From positions 1 to 64,000 of the forward strand of contig CAKOXT010000003.1 in the NCBI GenBank assembly GCA_934130285.1: DNA of 64,000 nt, in the 5' to 3' direction. Within the stretch, counting starts at the first letter, position 1. Each line of letters begins with the position of its first letter. This DNA is from an uncultured Clostridia bacterium. GTDB lineage: Bacteria > Bacillota > Clostridia > TANB77 > CAG-508. The notes beneath the pieces were generated by a model. That model worked only from the letters and a program-made list of their open reading frames with translations. It did no database searches and was not told the DNA's origin. A program made the translations under genes and the position numbers. Of this stretch, positions 53,514 through 62,735 are shown in pieces.

Positions 53514-54459
53514 ATGAGTTATGCAATAATAAGAAATGCAAATTACAAAAGAGATAATTTAGCAGGATTATATAAACATAATGAAAGAAAGAATACTAAC
53601 TATTCAAACAAAGACATAAATCGACAAAATTCAATAAAAAATTATTCTTTAAAAAATCCAACTACTACATATTTAAAAGAACTAAACAATTTAATAAAAC
53701 AAAATAATCTACAAGGTAGAATAATAAAAACAACAAATATATTATGCGAATTTATAATAACATCAGATAAAGAATTTTTTGATACTATCGGGGAAGAAGA
53801 AACAAAAAGATATTTTGAAACTGCTTATTCCATTTGTAGCTAGTTATCAGAATTTAGGAGAAAATTTTATAATATCAGCTAAAGTTCATTTAGATGAATC
53901 CACTCCCCACATGCACATAGTTTTTGTTCCCGTTGTCCACAAATCAGACAAGAAAAGTGGAAAACAAATAAAAAAAATAGCTTGTAGTGAATACTGGAAA
54001 GGTAAAGAAAGTTATAGAAAATTACAAGATTCTTTTTATAAATACATAACTGATAAAGGTTTTAATTTAGAACGTGGAAATAAAAATGGAGTTGAACATT
54101 TATCTACTGAAAAATTTAAACAAATAACAGAATATAATAATATAAAAGCAGAATTACAGACTGAACCTATAAAAGAACTAGAAACTCAAAATATATCTTT
54201 AATAGTTTCTCAAAACAAACAATTAATACAATATAACAAAAAGTTAAAAGGTTATTTATTAAAATCATATAAAGCAATAGAGAATAATATTGAACTACAA
54301 GAGAAAAATAATGATTTAAGATACGAGAATCAAAAACTACAAGAAAAAAATAAAAAACTAACAAATTACATAGAAAAAAGTTTTGAAGTTGTAAAACATC
54401 TTTTTGACTTTCCAATAGATAGATTTAAAAGAGTTGTTGATCATTTTATGAGAATATAA
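53514..54459 (+). pseudogene. MobV-type relaxase, frameshifted
   Basis: Two ORFs (53514-53843 and 53779-54459) make one plasmid-recombination/mobilization enzyme of about 315 residues. The first has the N-terminus MSYAIIRNANYKRDN typical of MobV and ends after RYFETAYSICS. The second continues with FVASYQNLGENFIISAKVHLDESTPHMHIVFVPV, which contains the metal-binding motif HxDExxPHxH. A coiled-coil tail follows. An extra base near 53826-53832 (GCT TAT TCC ATT) breaks the frame. The enzyme nicks oriT for conjugative mobilization. AAAGGAGG precedes the ATG. Confidence 0.85.
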
Positions 54460-54493
54460 AATGATGTCATATACAAATAACTATACAATATTG

Positions 54494-54521
54494 TTGACAA
54501 TATATAATGTAATGGTATAAT
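54494..54521 (+). promoter_or_regulatory. Promoter of the 63-residue membrane protein
   Basis: TTGACA and TATAAT are 16 bases apart, with the ATG 43 bases downstream. Confidence 0.8.
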
Positions 54522-54563
54522 TTGGATAGAATGATTTTAATATATTATAAGTAGGAGAAAAAA

Positions 54564-54755
54564 ATGAGTAAAAGAGAAAAAAGCTTTTTAGCTATAATCT
54601 TTTTATTAATAACTGCTTTAGTAATAATGACATGTTTATATTTTAATATGAAGAAAAATGCTGAAAATAATTTAGATAACTATTTAAAACTTTTTGAAAC
54701 AAATGGAAAACTTACACAAGAAATTAATGAATTAAAACAGATTACAGGTAAATGA
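54564..54755 (+). CDS. Small single-pass membrane protein of the mobile element
   Basis: The 63-residue protein has one membrane segment (about 8-28, FLAIIFLLITALVIMTCLYF) and a coiled-coil C-terminus. TAGGAG precedes the ATG. It has its own promoter and terminator within the element. Such proteins occur next to relaxases in small elements; function unknown. Confidence 0.7.
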   Translation: MSKREKSFLAIIFLLITALVIMTCLYFNMKKNAENNLDNYLKLFETNGKLTQEINELKQITGK

Positions 54756-54780
54756 AAAGTATATCATTAATAATAAATGG

Positions 54781-54811
54781 ATAAGCAGAGGTAAAACCTC
54801 TGCTTATTTTT
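54781..54811 (+). terminator. Terminator of the 63-residue gene
   Basis: ATAAGCAGAGGT/ACCTCTGCTTAT stem with an AAA loop followed by TTTT. Confidence 0.9.
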
Positions 54812-54816
54812 ACATA

Positions 54817-55638
54817 ATGAAGCAAATATCTACTAGCAACTTAATTAGTTATGATAACCAACAATTTAATCAAGTGTTTAAAATAGCAATAAATAAAGGA
54901 TACCTAATGAATAATCCTATGATAAATGTAATAAGACCTCGAAGTTTAAAAGAAAATAAAGTTGTACGAGCATTAACAGTTGATGAACAACAAGATTTTA
55001 CAGAATGGTTATTAAATAAAAAAATAAGTGAATGTAAATATAAAAATGTTTTCTTAATACAAATGTATATGGGGTTAAGAGTTGGAGAAACATTAGCTTT
55101 ATCAACACACGATATAGATTTAAAAAACAAGAAAATGAATATACACAGAACTTTAACAACAGATGAAAACAATGCAATAATAATGGGAAATAAAACTAAA
55201 ACTTATGCAGGAAAAAGAGTTTTACCAATACCTGATTTTTTATACCCATACATAGTTGAACAAATGAGAAAAGCTGAAAGCCAAGAAAACAATGAAGAAA
55301 AATTATTATTTAAGCCTGAAAATCAAAGTTACACAAGAAGAACTAATGTAAATTCAGAACTTCAAAGAATACTAAAATTGTACTTTGGAATAACAGATAT
55401 ATCTACACATAGTTTAAGACATAGTTATGGAACAAGATGTATAGAATCTGGAATGGCACCTGTTGTAGTTCAAAGATTAATGGGACATACTGATGTTTCT
55501 GTAACGTTAAATACTTAGACATCTGTCTTTGACAAATTTAAAGAAGCTGAATTAGACAAAGTAAACAGATATTACCTAAATGAAAACCTTTTACCAAGTG
55601 ATAATTTATTAGAAGAAGATACCGAAAATGAACGCTAA
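54817..55638 (+). pseudogene. int: Tyrosine integrase remnant (5' truncated, TAG at the catalytic Tyr)
   Basis: The frame holds the C-terminal part of a Tn916-like tyrosine recombinase. Visible motifs are RVGETLALSTHDI with the first catalytic Arg, HSLRHSYGTR with HxxR, and GHTDVSVTLNT. The next codon is TAG (55516-55518), where the family has the nucleophilic Tyr (NTYT), and the frame then continues TSVFDKFKEAELDKV to a TAA at 55638. The N-terminal arm-binding and most of the core-binding domain are missing, and the ATG at 54817 has no ribosome site. It is therefore inactive by two independent lesions. Confidence 0.85.
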
Positions 55639-55841
55639 TAACAATTAATGTTTGAAAGTGGAAATGCTTGAAGGAGTAACATTTCAATACAACTTACAAA
55701 ACACTTACAAAACAAAATCAAATTTTACATAATTTGTTTTGTAAGTTGTTTGGAATGAACAAGAATTAACAAAAGTGAATGAAAATATAACAACCGTGAA
55801 AAGCTTAGAAACAAGCGTTAACAGGAATTAATAAGCAAAAT

Positions 55842-55874
55842 AAAAAAGACACTTTTCAAACGAAAAATGTCTTT
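55842..55874 (-). terminator. Element-borne terminator now serving tRNA-fMet
   Basis: AGACACTTTTC pairs with GAAAAATGTCT (one wobble); a T run follows on the minus strand. It lies just inside the right att repeat. Confidence 0.75.
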
Positions 55875-55877
55875 CTT

Positions 55878-55953
<76 letters not shown>

Positions 55954-56149
55954 ATATTCCTAAGCACAGTTAATATTATAACACCATATTAACATTCTTG
56001 TCAATATAAATATATGCAAATAAAAGAAAAAAATACCAAAATAATAAAAAAATTCAAAAAACTATGTACAAAAAAATTTTTATATGCTAAAATTTATTCA
56101 TATAAGTATAAAAAATGATTAAACCAATATAAAAGGAGGAGAAAATTTT

Positions 56150-56533
56150 ATGAAAAAGAAAACTATAGTTAAGATAATGTCAGTTGCTTTAATGGTAGCT
56201 ATGATTGCTATGTGTTTAAATAATGTGGCATTTGCAGCAAGAGATACACTAGCATTACCTAAAGCAGAAGGTACAGATACATCTGATTCATTTGGAAATA
56301 TATTAAATAGGATTTTAGGTATAGTACAAGTTATAGGTGTAGCTATAGCTGTTATAATGTTAATTGTGCTAGCAATAAAATATATTTCAGCAGCACCTGG
56401 TGACAAAGCAGAAATTAAAAAACATGCTGTTGTTTACGTAGTTGGAGCTGTTGTATTATTTGCAGCATCAGGAATAATAGGAATTATTAGAACATTTGCT
56501 GAAAAATCTATTAATCCTGAAGGAAATAAGTAA
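56150..56533 (+). CDS. VirB2/TrbC-like pilin, paralogue 1
   Basis: The 127-residue protein has a signal peptide (cleavage near AFA-AR, residue 27) and two membrane segments separated by a short loop, IKYISAAPGDKAEIKKHAVVY. That is the TrbC/VirB2 layout, in which the mature two-helix pilin builds a T4SS pilus. AAAGGAGG precedes the ATG. It is the first of four related genes. An internal hairpin (56556-56590) lies between it and the next. Confidence 0.85.
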   Translation: MKKKTIVKIMSVALMVAMIAMCLNNVAFAARDTLALPKAEGTDTSDSFGNILNRILGIVQVIGVAIAVIMLIVLAIKYISAAPGDKAEIKKHAVVYVVGAVVLFAASGIIGIIRTFAEKSINPEGNK

Positions 56534-56555
56534 TTTAAGAAATAAATGCAAAATA

Positions 56556-56592
56556 AAAAAGGATTATCATTTTTTATGATAATCCTTTTTTA
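56556..56592 (+). terminator. Hairpin between pilin genes 1 and 2
   Basis: AAAAAGGATTATCAT pairs with ATGATAATCCTTTTT. A T run precedes the next start by about 20 bases. It may attenuate transcription and favour the first pilin. Confidence 0.75.
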
Positions 56593-56610
56593 GAAAAAGA
56601 AGGTGATAAT

Positions 56611-57006
56611 ATGCATAAAAAGATAAAAATAAATAAGATATTTGTTACACTTATGACAATATTGCTTATATTAAGTTTTTGTACAATTGTTAATGCAGAA
56701 GAAGAGGATATAGCGTTGAAAATAGTAAATAATTCAAAAGTAGATGCGTCTGGAACAATAGGCGGTGCAGATGCTTTATTTACTTTAGGAAATAAAGTAT
56801 TAACAATATTACAATTTATAGGTGGTGGAGTAGCTATAATTGCTACACTATTACTAGCAATCAGGTATATGTATAGTTCACCTGATGATAAAGCTGAAAT
56901 AAAAAGAAAATTGATTCCATACATAATAGGTGGTGTTATGATTTTTGGAGTAACAAATTTAATTCAATTAGCTGCACTATTTGTTAAGGACCTTAATATA
57001 GGTTGA
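56611..57006 (+). CDS. VirB2/TrbC-like pilin, paralogue 2
   Basis: The 131-residue protein has a signal peptide (cleavage near NA-EE, residue 29), then two membrane segments with the loop IRYMYSSPDDKAEIKRKLIPY. AAGAAGGTGATAAT precedes the ATG. It is more diverged than paralogues 1 and 3. Confidence 0.8.
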   Translation: MHKKIKINKIFVTLMTILLILSFCTIVNAEEEDIALKIVNNSKVDASGTIGGADALFTLGNKVLTILQFIGGGVAIIATLLLAIRYMYSSPDDKAEIKRKLIPYIIGGVMIFGVTNLIQLAALFVKDLNIG

Positions 57007-57026
57007 TATGAATAAAGGGTGATAAG

Positions 57027-57380
57027 ATGAAAAAAAAGATGATGAATAAAATATTTTTGATTTGCATTAATATAATGTTGATATTTCCCAAAAGTGCATT
57101 AGCAATAGGGAATCTTAAGGTTGATGATGGCGCCGTATCATATGTAAAAAACCCAATGGGAGTAATTATTGGAATATTTCAAGTTGTAGCTGTAGGTATA
57201 GGATCAATAATGCTAGTAGTATTAGCAATAAAGTATATGGCTGCAGCCCCAGGAGATAAAGCGGAAATTAAAAAACATGCAGTTGTATATATAGTTGGCG
57301 CGTGTATGGCCTTTGCTTCATCTGGCATAGTTAGAATTATACAGATATTTGCTAACGAAGCAATACAAATTAATAATTAA
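57027..57380 (+). CDS. VirB2/TrbC-like pilin, paralogue 3
   Basis: The 117-residue protein has a signal peptide (ending near ALA-IG, residue 23) and two membrane segments with the loop IKYMAAAPGDKAEIKKHAVVY, almost identical to paralogue 1. GGGTGATAAG precedes the ATG, 20 bases after paralogue 2. A terminator follows. Confidence 0.83.
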   Translation: MKKKMMNKIFLICINIMLIFPKSALAIGNLKVDDGAVSYVKNPMGVIIGIFQVVAVGIGSIMLVVLAIKYMAAAPGDKAEIKKHAVVYIVGACMAFASSGIVRIIQIFANEAIQINN

Positions 57381-57387
57381 AAACAAA

Positions 57388-57423
57388 AGATAAGATTATT
57401 AAAAATAATCTTATTTTTTTTAT
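57388..57423 (+). terminator. Terminator after pilin gene 3
   Basis: ATAAGATTATT/AATAATCTTAT stem with a 3-base loop and a long T run. Confidence 0.85.
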
Positions 57424-57487
57424 CAAAAATTAAATTAGAAAAAATCAAAAAAATATATAACAATATAGTTACAAATGTAAAAAAAAG

Positions 57488-57517
57488 TTGAAAAATAGAA
57501 GAAAAGTATATTATAAT
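57488..57517 (+). promoter_or_regulatory. Promoter of the main T4SS operon
   Basis: TTGAAA and TATAAT are 18 bases apart, between the terminator and pilin gene 4. Confidence 0.6.
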
Positions 57518-57549
57518 TATGATAACTAGTATAATAAGGGGGAAAAAAT

Positions 57550-57945
57550 ATGAAAATCCTTAAATGCATTGCGGTAGTAGTTACAGCATTGATGATAATA
57601 AATTTAGCACAACCTGTTGCAGAAGCTAGAAGTTTTAATCTTATGAACGAAGATATAAAAGACTGGCTTGAAAAAGGACAAAAAAACGGTGATGGTGCAA
57701 TTGATGAACAAGGAATAATAGATATATTAAGACCAATCATTGAGATATTAACTGCAATTGGCGTAATAGTACTTGTTGCAGTTACAATAATAATGGGAAT
57801 CAAATACATGTTTGCAACTCCTGAGGAAGCCGCAAAATTAAAACAACAGCTTATAGGGCTAGTTGTTTCGTCTGTAGTAGTGCTTGGAGCAGCAGCAATA
57901 TGGAAAATAGTTTATAATTTATTATCAACATCATTGGCAAATTAA
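57550..57945 (+). CDS. VirB2/TrbC-like pilin, paralogue 4
   Basis: The 131-residue protein has a signal peptide (ending near AEA-RS, residue 26), an acidic linker (about 30-55) and two membrane segments with the loop IKYMFATPEEAAKLKQQLIGL. It is the most diverged of the four and is the only one in the same transcript as the PrgI and VirB4 genes. It may therefore be a distinct subunit. GGGGG precedes the ATG. Confidence 0.8.
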   Translation: MKILKCIAVVVTALMIINLAQPVAEARSFNLMNEDIKDWLEKGQKNGDGAIDEQGIIDILRPIIEILTAIGVIVLVAVTIIMGIKYMFATPEEAAKLKQQLIGLVVSSVVVLGAAAIWKIVYNLLSTSLAN

Positions 57946-57966
57946 AAATATACAAAGGAGGAAGCT

Positions 57967-58302
57967 ATGGGAACATATTATATTCCTAGAAATTTAAGAG
58001 GAGAAACAAGAATTTTTTATATATTTACAATTAAATCACTAATTACAACAGTTTGTGGTATTGGATTTGGACTTATATTTTTATTCCTTTTTTCAATATT
58101 AGGGTTAAAAATGGTTGGAATAATAATAACTGCAGTATGTGGTTTACTTGGATTTGGAATTGGTGCAATTAAAATACCAACTGTTTCAGGAATTCCAGTA
58201 ACTAAAAAAATAGGTGGAGAACCTTTAAGTGAAATAATAATTAGATGGATAAAGTTTAACAAAAACAAAAAAATGTACGTATATACAAAGGAGGAAAAAT
58301 AA
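57967..58302 (+). CDS. PrgI/VirB3-like T4SS inner-membrane protein
   Basis: The 111-residue protein has YYIPRNLRGETRIFYIFTIKSL at the N-terminus, two membrane segments (about 20-70) and a short cytoplasmic tail. Size and layout match PrgI-family VirB3-like proteins. AAAGGAGG precedes the ATG. Its stop touches the next start. Confidence 0.8.
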   Translation: MGTYYIPRNLRGETRIFYIFTIKSLITTVCGIGFGLIFLFLFSILGLKMVGIIITAVCGLLGFGIGAIKIPTVSGIPVTKKIGGEPLSEIIIRWIKFNKNKKMYVYTKEEK

Positions 58303-59457
58303 ATGAGTCTTATTACAATATTACAAATTGTACTAGCAATATTAGTATTTATAATACTAGCATTAATTGCTGCATATTTCTTGATCATTTATATGAATAA
58401 TAGAAAAGAAGAGGAAGAACAAGAAGAAGCATTAGGAATTGAAAATGAAGAACTTAAAGATTTTAATGGAATGCCAAGAGAATCAATATTTAAGTTTATG
58501 GAGTTTGATGAAGTAAAAGACAATATGATCATCAGAAAAAATAGAACACAATATGTAATGATTATACAATGTTCTGGTGTAAACTATGATCTTATGTCAG
58601 AAGAAGAAAAGATAGCAGTTGAAGAAGGATTTGTTCAATTCTTAAATACATTAAGATTTCCAATTCAGTTATACGTACAAACAAGAAGCTTAAACTTAAG
58701 AGATATAGTTGATGAATATAAAAGCAAAGTATCTGCAATAGCACAAGATATAGAAAAAGTTAATGCAAGAATACAAGCTGCTAAAGAAACAAAAAATGAA
58801 AGACTTTTAATAAAATTACAACAAGAAAAAAGAAGAAAAGAAAGAGTTCTTGATTATGGATTAGATATAGCAGAATATGTTGCAAGAATGAGTTTAAATA
58901 AAAACGTTCTACAACAACGTACATACTTAATTCTTTCTTATTTTGCAAGTGAATGTGGAGCAACACCAGATACTCCACCAGAAGAAGTAGATGGAATGTG
59001 CTTCTCAGAATTATATACAAGAGCTCAAACAGCTATACGTTCATTACAAGCATCTGAAGTAACAAGTAAAGTATTAAGTTCAGAAGAAATTTGTGAACTT
59101 CTATACATAGCATACAACAGAGATGATTCAGAATTGCTACAATTCTCTAAAGCATTAGATGGACAATATGATGCTTTATATTCAACAGGAAAAGATGTAT
59201 TAGAGAAGAAAGAAGAAAAACTTGATGCAGAAATTTCTGAAAAAGCAATTGAACTTGCAACAGAAAGCATAATAAGAGCAGATAAATATAGACAAATTGA
59301 ATTAGTAAAAAGAGAACAAAAAATAAAAGATAGAGCAACAGATTTAGTTGAACAATACAAAGGACAAATGGATGAAGTAACATACAATGGTGCTAAAACA
59401 GAAATAAAGATGGCAAAAGTAGATGCTGATTTTGAGAATAAGAAGAACGAAGGATAA
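58303..59457 (+). CDS. VirB4-N/TraC-like T4SS membrane protein
   Basis: The 384-residue protein has one N-terminal membrane segment (about 6-30), a Glu-rich linker, and a domain (about 60-280) resembling the N-terminal non-catalytic domain of VirB4 (RKNRTQYVMIIQCSGVNYD ... RFPIQLYVQTRSLNL). A long coiled coil closes it. No P-loop is present. It probably bridges the membrane and the VirB4 ATPase. AAGGAGG precedes the ATG. Confidence 0.65.
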   Translation: MSLITILQIVLAILVFIILALIAAYFLIIYMNNRKEEEEQEEALGIENEELKDFNGMPRESIFKFMEFDEVKDNMIIRKNRTQYVMIIQCSGVNYDLMSEEEKIAVEEGFVQFLNTLRFPIQLYVQTRSLNLRDIVDEYKSKVSAIAQDIEKVNARIQAAKETKNERLLIKLQQEKRRKERVLDYGLDIAEYVARMSLNKNVLQQRTYLILSYFASECGATPDTPPEEVDGMCFSELYTRAQTAIRSLQASEVTSKVLSSEEICELLYIAYNRDDSELLQFSKALDGQYDALYSTGKDVLEKKEEKLDAEISEKAIELATESIIRADKYRQIELVKREQKIKDRATDLVEQYKGQMDEVTYNGAKTEIKMAKVDADFENKKNEG

Positions 59458-59469
59458 GGAGGATATAAG

Positions 59470-61452
59470 ATGAAAAATAAAAAAAATAAAGCAGTTAATC
59501 AAAAACAAGAAGATGAAATACTAGAAGAGAAAAAAGATGAAAAAGAACAAGTAAGCTTTTTGGAGAAAAACAGAAAAGGACTTAAAGATTTAATTGCACC
59601 AGCAGGAATAGATGCATCAAATCCAAATTATCTACAAATAGCATCAGGAAGAACAAGATATGCCAGAAGTATGATAGTATCTACAATCCCAAGAATGTGT
59701 ACTTTCCCAGAATTTTTAAGAGGAATGTATACATTTGGAGATTTAAATGTTTCTGTATTTATTAATCCCGTAAGTGAAAATACATCACAAACTGAATTAA
59801 ATAGAACAATTAATGAACTTGAATCAGAAAGAATTGTTGCCTGGGATAGAGGAGATATCAACAGAGAGAGAATATTAGCACAAAAAAGAGCTGAGGCTGA
59901 AGAGCTTAGAGATCAAATAGCCGCAGGATTTAACAAATTATTTGATGCTTCAATTGTATGTACATTATTTGCATATAGTATAGCAGAACTAGATAAATAT
60001 ACAGAATTACTTTCAGCAGAAATGTCAAAAAACTTAGTTGGAATTAAACCAGCATGGGCAATCCAAGATGAAGCATTCAGAAGCAATATGCCATTTTTGG
60101 ATAATAAATTAAACAAAGTCCATACATTTGATAGACGTTCAATGTCAACAGTATTCCCATTCTTCACATCAGAAATTGGACATGAGAAAGGAATACCATT
60201 AGGATTTAATAGACAAACAGGATTACCTATATTATTTGATAACTTTAGTCCAACATTAACAAACTACAACATGGTTATTTTTGGTAAGTCTGGTGCTGGT
60301 AAAGGTGTTACAATAAAAACATTAACAGCAAGATCATCTGTATTGATGGGAATAGAAAGTTTAGCACTAGATGCTGAAGGTGAGTATGGAGTAGTTGCTG
60401 AAGCATTAGGTGGAGTTAATGTAATAATAAGCCCTAATTCACAAACAATTATTAACTTATTTGATATAGAACCTGAAATAGTTAAAGATGAAATAACAGG
60501 AAGAGAAAGAGTAGTTCTTAACGTTGAAAATAAGGTTGAAGACGTTACACAATCTTTACTTACAATGGCAAGAGGTAGTACCAGAAGTAAAGAAGTAAAC
60601 GAGCTAACAAAACAAATTATTTCAGAATCAGTTGCTGAAGAATATGAATCAATAGGTGTTAACAGCAATGTAGATAGTCTTTACAAAAATACAGCAGGAT
60701 TAATAAGAAACACAAGAGAAAGAGAAAAGAAAGAAATGCCAACAATAGGAAGCTGGTATGCAAGAATATTGAAAAAGGCAGAAGAAAATAAAAACCCTGA
60801 CTATAGATTCCACTATAGTTATTTAATAAAAGTTATGAGACAATATGTTAGAGCTTATAACGGACAAATGGCTTATTTCGATGGACAATCAACATTTGAA
60901 TTACTAGATGGAATGCCATTTATAAACCTAGATATTTCACAACTAGAAGAAAGATTTGCAAGACCACTTGCACAACAAGTTCTTCTATCATGGATTTGGG
61001 AAAAATATGTTAAGAAAAATAGTGAAGACAAATCAAAAGCTTCAAAGAAAAGAGTTCTTATTGATGAAGCATGGATGTTGCTTCCATACCCAGAAGCCGT
61101 AGACTTCTTAAACACAATGGCTAGACGTGCTAGAAAAAGAAACGTTTCATTAGCAGTTATGTCACAGAGATTCCAAGATTTCTATGAGAAAAAAGAAGTT
61201 GAAGCAGTTCTTACATCTTCAGATACAAAACTATTCTTAGCACAAGATAAATCTGAAATACAATATATTAAAGAAGTATTCAAACTAAGTGATGGTGAAG
61301 CATATTTCTTAACAACTTGCCAAAGAGGTGAAGGTTTATTAAAAGTAGGTGAGGATACAGCTATAATTGCAATTCAACCTACAAAGAAAGAATTTGAATT
61401 TATTGAAACAAATATGAATAAATTAGCAGCGCTAAGAGGCGAAAATAACTAG
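59470..61452 (+). CDS. virB4: VirB4-type T4SS ATPase
   Basis: The 660-residue protein has an N-terminal VirB4 domain (about 30-255) and a RecA-like ATPase domain. It has the P-loop GKSGAGKG at about 272-279, the Walker B RVLIDEAWMLL near 530 and the ARRARKRNVSLAVMSQRFQDF block. The canonical Ser/Thr after the P-loop Lys is Gly here (GKG), a deviation I checked in the nucleotide sequence. VirB4 powers pilus assembly and substrate transfer. AAGGAGG precedes the ATG. Confidence 0.93.
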   Translation: MKNKKNKAVNQKQEDEILEEKKDEKEQVSFLEKNRKGLKDLIAPAGIDASNPNYLQIASGRTRYARSMIVSTIPRMCTFPEFLRGMYTFGDLNVSVFINPVSENTSQTELNRTINELESERIVAWDRGDINRERILAQKRAEAEELRDQIAAGFNKLFDASIVCTLFAYSIAELDKYTELLSAEMSKNLVGIKPAWAIQDEAFRSNMPFLDNKLNKVHTFDRRSMSTVFPFFTSEIGHEKGIPLGFNRQTGLPILFDNFSPTLTNYNMVIFGKSGAGKGVTIKTLTARSSVLMGIESLALDAEGEYGVVAEALGGVNVIISPNSQTIINLFDIEPEIVKDEITGRERVVLNVENKVEDVTQSLLTMARGSTRSKEVNELTKQIISESVAEEYESIGVNSNVDSLYKNTAGLIRNTREREKKEMPTIGSWYARILKKAEENKNPDYRFHYSYLIKVMRQYVRAYNGQMAYFDGQSTFELLDGMPFINLDISQLEERFARPLAQQVLLSWIWEKYVKKNSEDKSKASKKRVLIDEAWMLLPYPEAVDFLNTMARRARKRNVSLAVMSQRFQDFYEKKEVEAVLTSSDTKLFLAQDKSEIQYIKEVFKLSDGEAYFLTTCQRGEGLLKVGEDTAIIAIQPTKKEFEFIETNMNKLAALRGENN

Positions 61453-61473
61453 AGCAAAGGAAAGGACAAATAA

Positions 61474-62721
61474 ATGAGAAAAAGGGTAATATGGCTAATA
61501 ATAGTTGTACTATTAGCCAATGCATTAATACCTAATTTCATATATGCAACAGATTTGGAGGTTAATACCCAAAGCTTTCAAGATGTAATGGACGGTTATA
61601 GTAAAGATGCTTTTGATGAATATAAAAACAATTCAAAAGCTACAGTAAGAAGCGAGAATGGGTCAAAAGTAAAAAAAGTAACAGAAACCATATCATTAGC
61701 TTCAACTTTAGCAACAGGATGTGGAACATTATTACTTTGGCCAGTTGCGCTAGTATCACTAACTATGACGGTAATTACAAGAGGAACAGATAATTTTTTA
61801 ATAAAAAATAATCAAGTTACCAATTGGGATGAAAGTCAAAGCTCACTTTTTGACGACCCAGATGGCTCATCAGTAAACTGGTTTACTATAGAAGATACGG
61901 TATTTAATCAGATAGATCTTTTTAATGCAGAGTATTTTAATCTTGACAAAAATACCAGCGAAGCCAATAATGCAATAAAACAATCAGTTGCAAGCTTTTA
62001 TTATGTTATGAAAGTAATTGCAGTTGTTTTACAATTAGCGATGTTAATATACCTTGGAATAAGAATGGCGGTATCAACAATAGCTTCAGAAATTGCTAGA
62101 TATAAAGATATGTTAAAAGACTGGTTAGTTAGTATGATATTAATATTCGCAATGCCATATATTATATCATTAATAAATATGCTTTCTGGATCAATAATTA
62201 ATTTATTCTATACTATAAAAAGCGAAAGCGGATTTGAAAAGTCAATTATGTGGCAAGCAGTAAATTTACTTAATATAACTTCTGGTTGGTCATATGTTGC
62301 TATAGTGTTAATGTATGTAGTAATGACTTTTTATCAAGCAAAATTCTTTGTTATGTATTTTTATAGATTATTATCAATGGGATTTTTAATTGTTATTTCA
62401 CCATTGATTACAGTTACATACTCAGCAACAAGAACTAAAATAACAGGAAAAGGTGGTAGAGCAGGAGCATTTTCAAATTGGCTAGAAGAATACATGGTGA
62501 ATGCATTTATACAACCTATTCATGCAGGAATTTATTTAGTATTCATAATTTCAGCTAATAAGATTTTTGAAGTAGCACCATTCTTGGCAGTAATATTCTT
62601 CATGGCATTATCTCGAGCTGAGAAAATTGTAAAAAATATATTTAACTTCAGAGGAAGAGAATCTATTCACTCAATGTCAGAATATATTAAATTCCCTGGT
62701 CAGAATGGTAAGAAAAAATAA
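61474..62721 (+). CDS. VirB6-like polytopic T4SS protein, paralogue 1
   Basis: The 415-residue protein has a signal-like N-terminus (cleavage near YA-TD, residue 25), a hydrophobic pair (about 80-100), and at least five membrane segments in the C-terminal half. These include YLGIRMAVSTIASEIARYKDMLKDW and MGFLIVISPLITVTYSATRTK. This is the VirB6/TrbL layout, the inner-membrane core of the channel. The same two blocks occur in the next gene. It is 22 bases after virB4. Confidence 0.83.
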   Translation: MRKRVIWLIIVVLLANALIPNFIYATDLEVNTQSFQDVMDGYSKDAFDEYKNNSKATVRSENGSKVKKVTETISLASTLATGCGTLLLWPVALVSLTMTVITRGTDNFLIKNNQVTNWDESQSSLFDDPDGSSVNWFTIEDTVFNQIDLFNAEYFNLDKNTSEANNAIKQSVASFYYVMKVIAVVLQLAMLIYLGIRMAVSTIASEIARYKDMLKDWLVSMILIFAMPYIISLINMLSGSIINLFYTIKSESGFEKSIMWQAVNLLNITSGWSYVAIVLMYVVMTFYQAKFFVMYFYRLLSMGFLIVISPLITVTYSATRTKITGKGGRAGAFSNWLEEYMVNAFIQPIHAGIYLVFIISANKIFEVAPFLAVIFFMALSRAEKIVKNIFNFRGRESIHSMSEYIKFPGQNGKKK

Positions 62722-62735
62722 GGTAGGAGAGAAAA

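Noticed and set aside
53514..54459. Programmed frameshift in the relaxase
   Set aside because: No slippery heptamer or stimulatory structure was evident and the element is decayed elsewhere, so simple mutation is more likely.
56150..57380. Pilin genes as an assembly duplication
   Set aside because: The proteins differ over most of their length outside the short DKAEIK loop, so they are true paralogues.
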